DNA of 64,000 nt from CAYXDO01 sp964463485 (GCA_964463485.1 CAYXDO010000049.1:3753-67752), one strand, 5' to 3'. Shown: positions 29,056 to 38,029, counted from the stretch's first letter. The notes: a model not told the origin generated them from the sequence alone. A program made the numbers and translations.

Positions 29056-30555
29056 TTGGGGCAAGATAATCGAATGCGGCGACCTCTGTTTTCGGGCCCC
29101 AAGCGGCGACCCCCAGCGCACCGATCAGGTCGATCAGGTCGTCGTCGCGGGTTGAACGAGGAACACTCCGTCGCTCGTGCTCCTGCTCGTGCTCGTGCTC
29201 GATCTGGACGACTTCGAGCGACAGCCCGAGCATCGGCAGGAAATCGTCGGCCTGTCCATCTGTTCGGCGCTCTAAGCTGGGCTCTCGCCGCTCCGTTGGG
29301 TTGCGGTTCGAAAGAACCATTGCCTTTCGATTTTCCTCCCGGGCTCGAACCAAACGGCTCCGAAGTGCTCAGGATCGTGAGCGGGTCCGACTCGAGCTTG
29401 TTCGCGTTCGGCGGAGGTGAGCCTCGAATTCTCCTTCCCTACTCCTTCGACGCCGACGAGGAGCTCGTGCTCGAAGCGCTCGTCTCACCTTCCTCCCTCG
29501 AAATGCTAGGTCTTGGGACAGGACCGATCTCCACGCGTGATGACGCCTCGCCGCTGCCCAACGGCGAAGGGTTCGAAGCCCGAATCTCCGACGGCTTGTT
29601 CTCCGGCTGGAAAGGCGCATCGGTCGAGACGTTGCGCGGCCTGAACCTCGCGGCTCCTTCAGCATGCCGCAGAGTCTCCGTCAGTCCTCCCGTCACCATC
29701 GAAGACTTCGAGTCGCAGGGCTACTTCGTCACCGAGCAGCGCGGAGGAATCGCGCTCGTCGGCTACGCACACGGAATGTTCTCAGTCACCCCGAACCTCG
29801 AATTCGATCGGCTCGAGCCGGATTCGGACCTCGGAAACATCTTCGCCGCCTCGGTCGACGGGAATGAGTTGGTGCTCTTTGGCGACCAAGGGCGAGTATG
29901 GAACGCGACCCTCGACCAGGGCCACCTCTCCGCGACCCTGTCCACGGCGAGCCCCTCGCGAGCTTCGCTGCGCTTCGCGGCCGCCCAGAATGGCGAGTAC
30001 CTCGCACTCACCAACGAGCGCGCCGTGGAATACTTCGACGGAAACGGTTGGACGACCCGCTACCGGTTCGACGGCCTCCCAAGAGACAGTGACTGCGGTG
30101 GGATCGCGCGCATCGAAGATCGTGTGATGGCCGTCGGAGGAGCCAGACCCATCGCCGTCGAGCTCGACCTCCTCACCGGCAAGAGCCGCGAATGGCGACT
30201 CACCGAGAGCACCAACGAGGAAGTCTGCGCGATCGCCGCCACGGAGCTCGGCTTCACCATCGGCACCGGCTTCGGAAGGATCTTCGTCCAACGCGAGGCC
30301 GATCGCGAACCCACGCCGTTGCCCGGCGACTCTCCCGTGTTCCCGATCGACGCGATCGTCCCATACCCGAACGGGTTCATCTATACCTCCGGCGCCAACA
30401 TCGGCGAGTTCGACGCGGACTTCGGATTCTGTCCGCGTACGATCTTCGCTTCTCAGAGCCTCGACGCGATGGGTTGGGTCCAAAGCGCGCTGATCGTGCT
30501 CGTCGACCCGAATTCGCCCCACCCCGAACAACTCGAGACCATCCGCTTCGAGTGA
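29056..30555 (+). CDS. Lipoprotein, probable beta-propeller
   Basis: The first codon of the frame is TTG at 29056, but residues 1-65 are Arg-rich and contain a GCTCGTGCTC simple repeat, so the start is unsure; the signal peptide proper is VHLFGALSWALAAPLGC. The ~415-residue mature part has repeating beta-strand blades (ELVLFGDQGRVWNATL; NGEYLALTNERAVEYFDGNG). It resembles the larger lipoprotein at 3882-6341 in style and context. Close spacing suggests co-transcription with the kinase. No catalytic residues seen. It converges with the PEGA gene. Confidence 0.8.
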   Translation: MGQDNRMRRPLFSGPKRRPPAHRSGRSGRRRGLNEEHSVARAPARARARSGRLRATARASAGNRRPVHLFGALSWALAAPLGCGSKEPLPFDFPPGLEPNGSEVLRIVSGSDSSLFAFGGGEPRILLPYSFDADEELVLEALVSPSSLEMLGLGTGPISTRDDASPLPNGEGFEARISDGLFSGWKGASVETLRGLNLAAPSACRRVSVSPPVTIEDFESQGYFVTEQRGGIALVGYAHGMFSVTPNLEFDRLEPDSDLGNIFAASVDGNELVLFGDQGRVWNATLDQGHLSATLSTASPSRASLRFAAAQNGEYLALTNERAVEYFDGNGWTTRYRFDGLPRDSDCGGIARIEDRVMAVGGARPIAVELDLLTGKSREWRLTESTNEEVCAIAATELGFTIGTGFGRIFVQREADREPTPLPGDSPVFPIDAIVPYPNGFIYTSGANIGEFDADFGFCPRTIFASQSLDAMGWVQSALIVLVDPNSPHPEQLETIRFE

Positions 30556-30567
30556 TGAGGAAGCAAG

Positions 30568-31365
30568 TTACTCACACAGCGCAGGATCGGACGTCTGACA
30601 GAGCTCATAAGATTTAGGACCCGAGGCCAGCAAAACCGCCGCCACGACCCCTCCGACGACCACGACGCCAGCGCCCACCCAAACCAGCGGATTGCTCGTC
30701 CAGGAGCGCTCCTGCTCGAGCCTCAGGCTCACGCGCTCAATCGCCCCGGAGCCGACCTTCGCCTGCACCGACTTCGGCAAGTACCCATCCCGCTCCGCTG
30801 CGACCGAGTAGGTCCCCGGTTTCAACAAGGTGGAGGTCGTCTCCATCACGAGCTCACCGGAAGAAATCTTGACCTTAGCGTCGGCCGGCACGACCTCGAC
30901 CTCCAGCCGGCCGCCGATCTCGAACCCAAGAGCCCCCAACATCTCGCTGGACGCCTGCGCGGCGATCTCGGGCGCGCGCCGCGTGTCTTCGACCATCTCG
31001 AGACGAGTCCGCGCGGAGGTCGACAGACTCACGAGCTGCAGGCTCACCATCGCTGGCGCCACTGACGTGTTGGCCAGCACACGCAGCACATGGTCGACTC
31101 CGGCTTCGAGCAATCGCTCGCGAACGCACTGAACGTCACTGCCACAACGGCGTGCTTCCGCCGCGAACATCGGTACGCCCGGCCCGTCCGGCGATACGAC
31201 CTCGATCTCCAAAAAGCTCGAAGCACGGTCGCGAATGGCCCGCGAGATCGGCTCGGCCTCACTCGCGTCTCCGCCCAGCATGTCCGCCAAGACCAGCAGC
31301 TGACGCGGCTCGGCCCACGCCGACGTCGTCACCAGCACCGGCAAAGCCGCCAAAAGAAACCGCAC
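30568..31365 (-). CDS. Exported PEGA-domain protein with C-terminal membrane segment
   Basis: The frame is open to 31542, but the GTG at 31365 gives a clean signal peptide (VRFLLAALPVLVTTSAWA). Residues ~20-125 hold the alpha/beta domain with CGSDVQCVRERLLEAG; ~150-215 a PEGA domain (VEVVPADAKVKISSGEL, KPGTYSVAAERDGY); then a hydrophobic helix (LVWVGAGVVVVGGVVAAVLL) and a tail with two Cys. Same order of domains as the protein at 3089-3874. Probably periplasmic and membrane-tethered; function unknown. Confidence 0.87.
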   Translation of the reverse strand: MRFLLAALPVLVTTSAWAEPRQLLVLADMLGGDASEAEPISRAIRDRASSFLEIEVVSPDGPGVPMFAAEARRCGSDVQCVRERLLEAGVDHVLRVLANTSVAPAMVSLQLVSLSTSARTRLEMVEDTRRAPEIAAQASSEMLGALGFEIGGRLEVEVVPADAKVKISSGELVMETTSTLLKPGTYSVAAERDGYLPKSVQAKVGSGAIERVSLRLEQERSWTSNPLVWVGAGVVVVGGVVAAVLLASGPKSYELCQTSDPALCE

Positions 31366-31501
31366 GCGCGAACCGTAACCGGCCGACACCCTCGCCGCAA
31401 CGCCTCCGAATCGGCCGCCCCGAGGAAAAATCGTCGCCCTTAGACCCAATCCGAAGATCGCACGTTCAACCCATCGAACGCTCCAAACCAAGAGGCACGC
31501 A

Positions 31502-32782
31502 ATGAAACTCACTCGATCCATCCTGACCTCCGTCGCCTTCATGACCGCTACCCCGGCCCTCGCCTACGAGCCCTATGCGACGGGGCAACCGACGCGCACC
31601 TGGGGCATTCGCAGACAGGCCGACCCGGAGTTCGCTCGCGTGATCCAGCGAGTCACCCAGATGCCGTTCGATGGTGAGCTCTCCTCACGCGTCTCCAGGC
31701 TCGGGCTCAACGTCGTCAACGTCATGTGGGAAGACACTGGCCGGTACCAAGGCTCGGCAGTCGGTCCGAACATCAGCGACCTCACCCTGCAAGTCCGCGA
31801 GCGCGTCCCTGAGGGCGTCCGTACTCACTTGCTGCCCGTGATTCGTCACCCGAACTTCAGCGACGAAAGCGCCGACGTCCCCGCCGACGCCATCTGGGTT
31901 CGCGTGGGGAACGAGCGCGATGGCGCCGCCCGTCGGGCCGTCCCGCTCACCGAGGTTCTGAAGAACCTCAAAGAGTATCTCTCGGACCCGGAGAGCCTCC
32001 GCGGGTCCGATGACTTCCTCGCGCGACGGGATACTCACTTCCTCGTCAGCGCCCAACACGTCTTCGTCCCCTTGCCGGCCGCCGGAAAGGCCGAATTCAA
32101 CCCCGTGCTCTTCAACTATCAGTCCGCCCCGGGCTCGCCCGCGGTCCTCACCCTCCTGGTGACCCGCGAAGGACTCTCCGCGCGCGTGATCGAAAACAAG
32201 CCCGGCGACCAGTCTTACCAAGGCTGGGGCCAGCAACTCTTCTTCAATGACCACGGCCAAAAGACGACCTTCACCGCCGAACGAAAAAGCGCAGTAGCAG
32301 CCCGGGTCGCCAACGGCCAGGGCACCAAAGAAGACGAGGGCGCGCTCGAAGAAGGCTCTGACATGATGATGATCGTCCAAATCCCGCTCGTGCACGAAAA
32401 CCGCGGCTACCTGGGCGGCGCGATGGACAGCCTCTCCGAAGGCGCTCCCGCGCCGGGCGCGGTAGCCCAAGCGCCGATGGCCAAATCCGCCAGCCGCTCC
32501 GAGCGCTCCGACGTGGAGCAAGCGGTGATCGGACACGGCGACGCGATGGGTACGCACGAGGAATGCGGCGGGCTGAAGCTCGTGCGCGACAAACGGTTCC
32601 CGATCCGCGTGACCGTTCAGTTCTACAAGGCCACGAGCAATGGCATCGTCTCCGACACCGACCTCGCCGAAGTCCACAGCTCGATCGCAAAGGTCTACGC
32701 GAGCGCCGACTACGTCGGCTCCCTCGTGGTGCCGAAGTCGGAGCACAAACGCCCCACCCGCTGGACTCTGTTCGGTGACTGA
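31502..32782 (+). CDS. Secreted protein, unknown function
   Basis: ATG start with a Sec signal peptide (MKLTRSILTSVAFMTATPALA) and a mature part of ~405 aa. Residues ~60-320 look like a soluble alpha/beta domain (VTREGLSARVIENKPGDQSY); the C-terminal ~80 residues (HEECGGLKLVRDKRFPIRVT) form a second block. No lipobox, transmembrane helix or catalytic motif. The 136-bp gap to the divergent PEGA gene should hold its promoter; no sites named. Not recognised. Confidence 0.82.
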   Translation: MKLTRSILTSVAFMTATPALAYEPYATGQPTRTWGIRRQADPEFARVIQRVTQMPFDGELSSRVSRLGLNVVNVMWEDTGRYQGSAVGPNISDLTLQVRERVPEGVRTHLLPVIRHPNFSDESADVPADAIWVRVGNERDGAARRAVPLTEVLKNLKEYLSDPESLRGSDDFLARRDTHFLVSAQHVFVPLPAAGKAEFNPVLFNYQSAPGSPAVLTLLVTREGLSARVIENKPGDQSYQGWGQQLFFNDHGQKTTFTAERKSAVAARVANGQGTKEDEGALEEGSDMMMIVQIPLVHENRGYLGGAMDSLSEGAPAPGAVAQAPMAKSASRSERSDVEQAVIGHGDAMGTHEECGGLKLVRDKRFPIRVTVQFYKATSNGIVSDTDLAEVHSSIAKVYASADYVGSLVVPKSEHKRPTRWTLFGD

Positions 32783-32894
32783 AAACTACTCTCCGAATCG
32801 CGCTCTCGACGTCCTGAGACACTGATGTGATGGTGGGTGGGTCCCAGTGACTTAGGGGCCGTCAAGGAACTACCGGCTTTGATCGACGAGCTCG

Positions 32895-33136
32895 GGGTGA
32901 CCGGACTCATCGGATTCGCAGCTTCGCGACCACGACCGAATTACCGGATCAACTTGGTCTCCGATTGGCCAAGGCCGCACTCGCCATCGGAAAGGACGCC
33001 GTCCGCCTCAGATGAGGGTGACCAGACTCTTCGGATTCGCAGCTTCGCGACCACGACCGAATTACCGGATCAACTTGGTCTCCGATTGGCCAAGGCCGCA
33101 CTCGCCATCGGAAAGGACGCCGTCCGCCTCAGATGA
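32895..33136. repeat. Two tandem 121-bp repeats
   Basis: Copies 32895-33015 and 33016-33136 differ at very few positions (for example GACCGGACTCATCGG versus GACCAGACTCTTCGG). The unit ends CGCCATCGGAAAGGACGCCGTCCGC then CTCAGATGAG; a variant of that segment recurs at 47117-47142 beside the intact kinase. It abuts the flank of the kinase 3'-end copy. No gene is supported from 32783 to 33136. Confidence 0.9.
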
Positions 33137-33437
33137 GTATACTTTCTCGCGCCGAACGCGCCCGAGCTCAGCTTCGATGACTCACTCCGAAGCTCCGGCA
33201 ATCTCCGCCTCCAGCGCTCGCAGCGAAGCCAAGACGTCGCGCACGTCGGACGCATGGATTCCGGGCCCAACCCTCGTGCGTACATCGAGAAATCGTCGCT
33301 CGAACCTGGCCAGCTCGGGCGGCTCGACTTTGGAGCTCGACGCGCGGATCCGTGCGAAAACACCAACCAAGCGGTCCTCCAAAAAACGTTCGCCTTCGAA
33401 CGAACCCAGATCCAACTCTGCCAAGCCACCGCGGGCC
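33137..33437 (-). pseudogene. Truncated copy of the dual-kinase 3' end and its flank (diverged copy)
   Basis: By eye this aligns with 47221-47520, the end of the dual-kinase gene plus ~45 bp downstream, at roughly 90% identity including the stop codon and the flanking GATGAGTATACTTTC. It encodes the last ~85 residues of the kinase tail (ELARFERRFLDVRTRVGPGI). The kinase, membrane and linker parts are missing, and there is no start. Its broken edge abuts the 19-bp repeats at 33466. Confidence 0.88.
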
Positions 33438-33465
33438 CGGGCAGTGCCCTTCGAACAGTGCCGGG

Positions 33466-33523
33466 CACCGCTCGAAATGGGCGGCACCGCTCGAAATGGG
33501 CGGCACACCGCTCGAAATGGGCG
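33466..33523. repeat. Three 19-bp repeats beside the truncated kinase copy
   Basis: CACCGCTCGAAATGGGCGG occurs three times in tandem with small changes, preceded by TTCGAACAGTGCC. The same TTCGAACAGTGCC word occurs in the repeats at the edge of the other kinase copy (36301-36366). The stretch 33438-33609 holds no supported gene. Confidence 0.8.
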
Positions 33524-33609
33524 AAATGGGCAAGGCAGCTTCGTATTCGGTAGGAGCGCTGTTCGAAATGGGTCGGCACCGTTTGAAAAGGCGCACTGCT
33601 GTATGCCGA

Positions 33610-33954
33610 CTACTTAGGAAGCCAGGCACACGATCCCTTGCCGCACCCACACCGGAGCGCGAACCGCTCGGCCCGCTGGCACGGGCAGACCGTTGTGAGG
33701 ATGTGCAGGCAATAGGGAAAGTAAGATATGCAGGCTCCTGGCTCACAGCCGTAGTCCCCACAGTCCGAGTCCTTCGTACATTCGCCGCCCCCCCCTCCGC
33801 AGAACGGCTCAGTGTCGGCCTCCTCGCCGCACTCCCGACAGACCGGATCTGAATCGCAGGCACTGACGGGGGTGCTCGGCTCGGCGGGTTCTCGACCGCA
33901 GCCCCACAAGCCAACTCCGAGCAAAAGGAGCGGGACAATCGGTCGGCGCTTCAT
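33610..33954 (-). CDS. Eight-cysteine-cluster-type lipoprotein (copy A)
   Basis: A 114-residue lipoprotein: MKRRPIVPLLLLGVGLWGC is a textbook signal with lipobox. The mature part is Cys-rich, with a C-terminal core (CTKDSDCGDYGC...CGCGKGSCAW) matching the pattern of Myxococcota eight-cysteine-cluster proteins, probably a disulfide-stabilised surface domain. The ATG overlaps the stop of the FN3-like frame upstream (ATGA). The paralogue at 34776-35060 has the same arrangement. Function unknown. Confidence 0.85.
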   Translation of the reverse strand: MKRRPIVPLLLLGVGLWGCGREPAEPSTPVSACDSDPVCRECGEEADTEPFCGGGGGECTKDSDCGDYGCEPGACISYFPYCLHILTTVCPCQRAERFALRCGCGKGSCAWLPK

Positions 33955-34760
33955 GGCGGAAACACCGGTCGCCCGAAGTCAGAACAAGTCACGTGTCCGT
34001 CGAAATCGAGGCAGCTTCTTATTCGGTAGGAGCCCGCGAAACTGGCCTGCGGGTCCAAGAACTCCACTGAGGGAAACGGACCCAAATGTCCCCGCACCAA
34101 GGCGACGGTTTCATAGTACGAGTCTTCGGGGCTCGGACCGACCCGAATTTCCCGCTCGATCTCGTAGGCGTTCGCGAGTGGGCAGCCATCGGTCCACGAG
34201 ACGCGCATTTGACTACCGTCGAGAGGCAAGACCGCTCCAGCCCAAGTCACGGAAGGTTGGGTCAATGCTGTCGACCCGACGCACCCAGCCTCCGCCCGGC
34301 AACGGGCCGCTGACCGTCAGCCGGAAGTTGACCGTCGGGATTGGCCCCGACCGCGACCAGGAGATGGGGAGAATGTCAAATCCAGGCGCGCCGACCAGGA
34401 AATTGGTGGGAACTTCTGGGACAATACTCACCGTGTCGAAGGAAACGGGTTCGGTCCACCCAGAGCAGACGACGCCGTCGACGGCGTCGCGACAGGCCCT
34501 GACGGACACGTCATAGGTCACACCCGGATGAAGCCCTTCCACCGCAGCGCGAGTTTGCGGTCCGATCACACGGTTGGCTAGTTAATTAGATCCGTTCCCG
34601 GTCCGGGTCCGGGTCCCGAAATTACTGGGCTCTTGCCCACTCGCCTGGGATCGTGGTGGCCGGTGACGGGCTCGCCGGTCATTCGAGGCGAGTACGCGAT
34701 CTCCCGAATTTCGCACTCCGGGCGAACGGACTTGAGTGCCGCGACGCCGCCCGACACCAT
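33951..34760 (-). pseudogene. Broken FN3-like protein gene (copy A)
   Basis: Three fragments in different frames. 34578-34760 encodes an N-terminal piece (VAALKSVRPECEIREIAY) and then a stop. 34213-34569 encodes the end of one FN3-like domain (LHPGVTYDVSVRACRDA) and the start of another. 33951-34265 continues it (SQMRVSWTDGCPLANAYEIE; FAGSYRIRSC). The last two overlap by 53 bp, implying a frameshift there; in-frame stops lie near 34575-34595, next to a GGACCC-type simple repeat. The sequence parallels FN3 copy B (VRGHLGPFPSVEF versus VQGHQGPLPTLSI). No intact start or signal peptide. Confidence 0.78.
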
Positions 34761-34761
34761 A

Positions 34762-34770
34762 GGGGGGGGG
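34762..34770. repeat. G9/C9 homopolymer tract between cassettes
   Basis: Nine G on the plus strand (C9 on the coding strand), 5 bp after the TAG of eight-Cys copy B and just before the ATG-containing FN3 copy A fragment. A second C9 occurs at 46856-46864, at the 5' end of the giant gene. No other run of this length was noticed in the window. Confidence 0.95.
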
Positions 34771-34775
34771 AGACC

Positions 34776-35060
34776 CTACTCGCCGCGAGCAACCCGGCGG
34801 AAGTTCTCGTCGACCCACTGGCACTTGTGCTCGACACAGGCACAAACGAGGTCATAGGGCTCCGGATTCTCGCACGCTATTTTTATGTGCGTCGCGTGAG
34901 TTTGGATTTCCTTCGTGGCGCATAGCCTCGCCCAGCCCGATGCGTTGCACTCCGTGTCGCTCGTGCAATAGTCGAACTCACTGAAACCGCAGAACTCATC
35001 GGAGCTGCATCCTAGGACGGCGGCCATCGCCGCCGTAATTAGCGCTCGCGGCCCCATCAT
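34776..35060 (-). CDS. Eight-cysteine-cluster-type lipoprotein (copy B)
   Basis: Start placed at the ATG overlapping the stop of FN3 copy B (ATGA), giving 94 aa with signal MMGPRALITAAMAAVLGC and a clean lipobox. The Cys-rich mature part (CTSDTECNAS...VCACVEHKCQWVDE) has the same spacing style as copy A, with low overall identity, so the two are diverged paralogues. TAG stop followed within 5 bp by the C9 tract. Confidence 0.83.
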   Translation of the reverse strand: MMGPRALITAAMAAVLGCSSDEFCGFSEFDYCTSDTECNASGWARLCATKEIQTHATHIKIACENPEPYDLVCACVEHKCQWVDENFRRVARGE

Positions 35061-35750
35061 TCGACTTGGCACGCCGCTGTACAGCCATCGCCGTCGTCCG
35101 TGTTGCGATCGTCGCACTGCTCTCCGGCGTCGACTCGGTGGTTGCCGCAGACGCGAGCCAAGGCGAGATTACTCCATTCCGAGCACGCCGAATCGACACA
35201 TGAACGAACAAAATACCGCCCCTGAAGGAGGACGTCGGGATCAACAATCGAGAGAGTCGGCAAGGGACCTTGGTGACCTTGGACGAAATGGTTCACCCAA
35301 TCCATTGGAATGGGACCCGGTGCAGAGCCCGGCCAATCAGATACGATTTGGTAGAGGTTTGCTTCCACGTTGCAGTCGGCCCAACTCAGTTGAACATCAT
35401 CGCCCATCACCGAAGTGACTCGAAGGCCGGCTGGAGCGCAAGGCACGAATCCATCGGTCTGTTGAGGGAGGAACGCGTTGGCGCAGCCATCGAGGGAGCA
35501 CGCACGCACATTGATGACGTACGTCCGGGTCTTTCTGAGGTTGTCAAAGGTGAAGCTGCGGGCGGACGCAGGTAGCGGTCGCTGCGGAAACCGATGATCA
35601 CGTGTCCAGGCTACCACTTCATACTGTCGGGGTCGAAGTCGGAGTCGGAGTCGGAGTCGCCGCCCTCGGCCGACCAAGTCAGTCGCACGTCGTCGCCTTG
35701 CGACTCCCCGAGCTCATCGTCCGAGACACGGTGACACTCGATGCCTTCGC
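35057..35750 (-). pseudogene. Broken FN3-like/DUF4215 protein gene (copy B)
   Basis: The 3' frame (35057 to ~35630) encodes two FN3-like segments (FDNLRKTRTYVINVRAC; MGDDVQLSWADCNVEANLYQI) and ends in a Myxococcus Cys-rich DUF4215 repeat (CGNHRVDAGEQCDDRNT). The 5' part (GDDVRLTWSAEGGDSDSD) is in another frame and meets a TAG, so there is a frameshift near 35605-35660, within or beside a GACTCC hexamer repeat. The 5' end is cut at 35751, where the duplicated kinase flank begins. No signal peptide remains. Confidence 0.8.
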
Positions 35751-36298
35751 CCGCAGCCTGCTGCCGTTCGGTGACTCGGTCTGGGCAGTGCTACCTTGGG
35801 AAGGCCGGCTGGTTCGCTTGGTGCCCAGATGAGTATACTTTCACGCGCCAAGCGCGCCCGAGCTCAGCTTCGATGACTCACTCCGAAGCTGCGGCAATTT
35901 CCGCCTCTAGCGCTCGCAGCGAAGCCAAGGCGTCGCGCACGTCCGACGCATCGATTCCGGGCCCAACCCTCGTGCGTACGTCGAGAAATCGTCGCTCGAA
36001 CCTGGCCAGCTCGGACGGCTCGACTTTGGCGCTCGACGCGCGGATCCGAGCGAGAACACCCTTCAGACGCTCCTCCAAAAATCGTTCGCCTTCGAATGAA
36101 CCCAGATCCAGCTCTGCCAAGGCACGGCGGGCCGCCACTTCGTCTCGAGCGGCCACCGCGTCTCGCAGCCTTCGTCCGACTTCGGCCGTCGAAGGCACCA
36201 ACAACAGGTCCGAAAGCTCGAGCCCACGGGAACGTAGCTCCGCGCTGACGGTCGTTCGGACGGCGTCGGCGGCCGGGGCCTTCGCAGGCCGCGGTTCG
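35751..36298 (-). pseudogene. Truncated copy of the dual-kinase 3' end and its flank (near-identical copy)
   Basis: Aligned by eye to 47141-47688 (offset 11,390). Bases 35751-36236 are identical to 47141-47626, covering ~127 bp of downstream flank, the stop codon and ~120 codons of the kinase C-terminal domain; mismatches then accumulate and identity is lost near 36298. There is no kinase domain or membrane helix. The identity implies a recent duplication or continuing gene conversion. Confidence 0.93.
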
Positions 36299-36300
36299 CG

Positions 36301-36366
36301 AAGCTTTTCGAACAGTGCCAGTGCGGGAAGCTTTTCGAACGGTGCCGAAGCTTTTCGAACAGTGCG
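36301..36366. repeat. Three AAGCTTTTCGAAC repeats at the edge of the kinase copy
   Basis: Units at 36301, 36328 and 36348 read AAGCTTTTCGAACAGTGCC, AAGCTTTTCGAACGGTGCC and AAGCTTTTCGAACAGTGCG. They mark the point where homology to the parental kinase stops. From 36367 to 36562 nothing recognisable was found. Confidence 0.85.
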
Positions 36367-36562
36367 ACAAGCGCACCTATGATATGAAGGTCGCCTGACC
36401 ATCAACCACCACCGGATCGCAGCTTCACGGCAACGGGCCGACGAGACTCCTTCGCGGCCCCTCGCACCGAAGGTTCCGTCGTTCGACCCAGCGAGCGCCG
36501 AGCCGTTGCTGACCAACTGGTGCTCATCACGCCTATCTCGGCTGGCGTGCATCCTGCGACAA

Positions 36563-38029
36563 TCAAGAGCCTCGCAGAATCCGGCAACCCTCTGATTCCC
36601 GCTCGGACTCAACACAACCCATCGTCACCGATCGGAAATCACCGATGCCCACCAGAGCCCGTTCGAGCGGCGTCTCCCGCCCAAACACGACAACGGAAAT
36701 GCGTTCGTACGTGCGTAGCGCCGTCACGATACGGTCGATCGCGGGAAGAGCCACGGTATCGTTGCCTCCCGAAAAGACGACTCGTAACCGGGTCGATCCC
36801 TCGATCGAGACGGCCACATACCCATCAGGTGCCGGCTGAAGCGCCAGCGTGAGGCGATCGGGATAGATTGAGATCCGGGGCGAATCAAGCATCGACCCCG
36901 GCAATCTTGCAGGCGATCCCTCCGCGACCGCAAGGCGAACCGCATCCTCATTTGCCAGGCGGCTCCAATCGAACGAAGCCACGATCACTGATGTCGTTCC
37001 GTCCGGCGCGCGAATCGACCACCGTGCAGGCGCACAGTTTGGAGGCTCGGAAATGACGTCAACAGCCCCTGGAACGAAGTTCCATGCACTGTCGTGCCTC
37101 GCCGCGATGGCCAACACCGTTTCATCGCACCGACCGATCTCTGGAACTGCGAAGGTCGTCGTTGCGCTCGCGGGTGTCGACACTTCGAAAGTGAGGGCGT
37201 CCTGTCGATACTCGGGCCCGCAGTCGCCGGTACAGCTAGCCCGGACCATGATAGCGAGGTCTTCGGAAAAGCCCGATGTTGCGCCACGGAGAACTGGCAA
37301 GATCGCGCCAGGCCAAATGGCAGTACCGGGCCCTGAGCAGAACCGACCCGGCCGGGATGCATTGGCCAAAGTGAAAAAGAGCGAGGCACGCACGTTGCCT
37401 CCGATCGCCCAGGCTACGTAGTCACCAGAGACAGTCCGATGGTCGACGAGGCAGCCGAGCATTCCCGCTGGAACGTCGACACTGCCACAGTGGGGCTCGC
37501 CAGGTTGGTCGGAGATTCCGGGGGCTAAAAGAGATCGAGGTACCTCGACCGTCCTAGTCATCCCCGACTCCGGGTCGTAAACCTGGGGTTTCAGCGTATC
37601 GCAAAACAGTGAACTGATCCCAAGGTCGGACCGGTACCTCGGGAGAGAGAGTCCACCGATCGCAAGGCGGATAGCGTCGGGGCTCGTGGCGGTCGTCGTG
37701 GAGAGGCGTCCTCGTACTCCGCTGGGGCGAGCACCTTCCTCCCGGCGGAGGGCGACACGGATTGGTTCGGATCCGCCAACGAGGAGCACGAGCATCGACT
37801 CATATTCCGCGCGCTCGAGCAGAACAAAGTTGGCAGGTTTGGACTGGTAGAAATGAACGATCCCACCTTGCGCGCTCACCTTGCCTTCTGCTGCCGTTGC
37901 CTGAACGTCGCCAAGTAACTTCTGGTTCTCGTCGTAGATAAGGGCTCCGAAAGAATACGCCGGAAACGGATCCGGGCCTTCGTCACCAGCGCATGCGGCG
38001 AAAACGGCGAGGCCAATGCACGCCCTCAT
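36563..38029 (-). CDS. Lipoprotein overlapping the giant gene; possible partner/immunity protein
   Basis: The start is the ATG overlapping the TGA of the giant gene (ATGA), giving MRACIGLAVFAACAG, a lipoprotein signal; ATGs two and nine codons earlier are also possible. The 488-residue product has several beta-rich segments (GVRGRLSTTTATSPDAIRL; IYPDRLTLALQPAPDGYVAV) and about ten Cys; no enzyme motif. Translational coupling to a protein ending in a metallopeptidase makes an inhibitor, immunity or surface partner plausible, but nothing in the sequence proves it. Not recognised. Confidence 0.82.
   Translation of the reverse strand: MRACIGLAVFAACAGDEGPDPFPAYSFGALIYDENQKLLGDVQATAAEGKVSAQGGIVHFYQSKPANFVLLERAEYESMLVLLVGGSEPIRVALRREEGARPSGVRGRLSTTTATSPDAIRLAIGGLSLPRYRSDLGISSLFCDTLKPQVYDPESGMTRTVEVPRSLLAPGISDQPGEPHCGSVDVPAGMLGCLVDHRTVSGDYVAWAIGGNVRASLFFTLANASRPGRFCSGPGTAIWPGAILPVLRGATSGFSEDLAIMVRASCTGDCGPEYRQDALTFEVSTPASATTTFAVPEIGRCDETVLAIAARHDSAWNFVPGAVDVISEPPNCAPARWSIRAPDGTTSVIVASFDWSRLANEDAVRLAVAEGSPARLPGSMLDSPRISIYPDRLTLALQPAPDGYVAVSIEGSTRLRVVFSGGNDTVALPAIDRIVTALRTYERISVVVFGRETPLERALVGIGDFRSVTMGCVESERESEGCRILRGS

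Noticed and set aside
29180..29215. GCTCGTGCTC simple repeat as a phase-variation tract for the lipoprotein at 29056
   Set aside because: The repeat unit is six bases, which would not shift the frame, and the true start of the gene may lie downstream of it.
35878..36615. Treating the kinase-tail copy as an intact 245-residue gene
   Set aside because: Its first ~115 residues are unrelated to kinases, derive from AAGCTTTTCGAAC repeats and overlap the end of the upstream lipoprotein gene; only the copied tail is recognisable.
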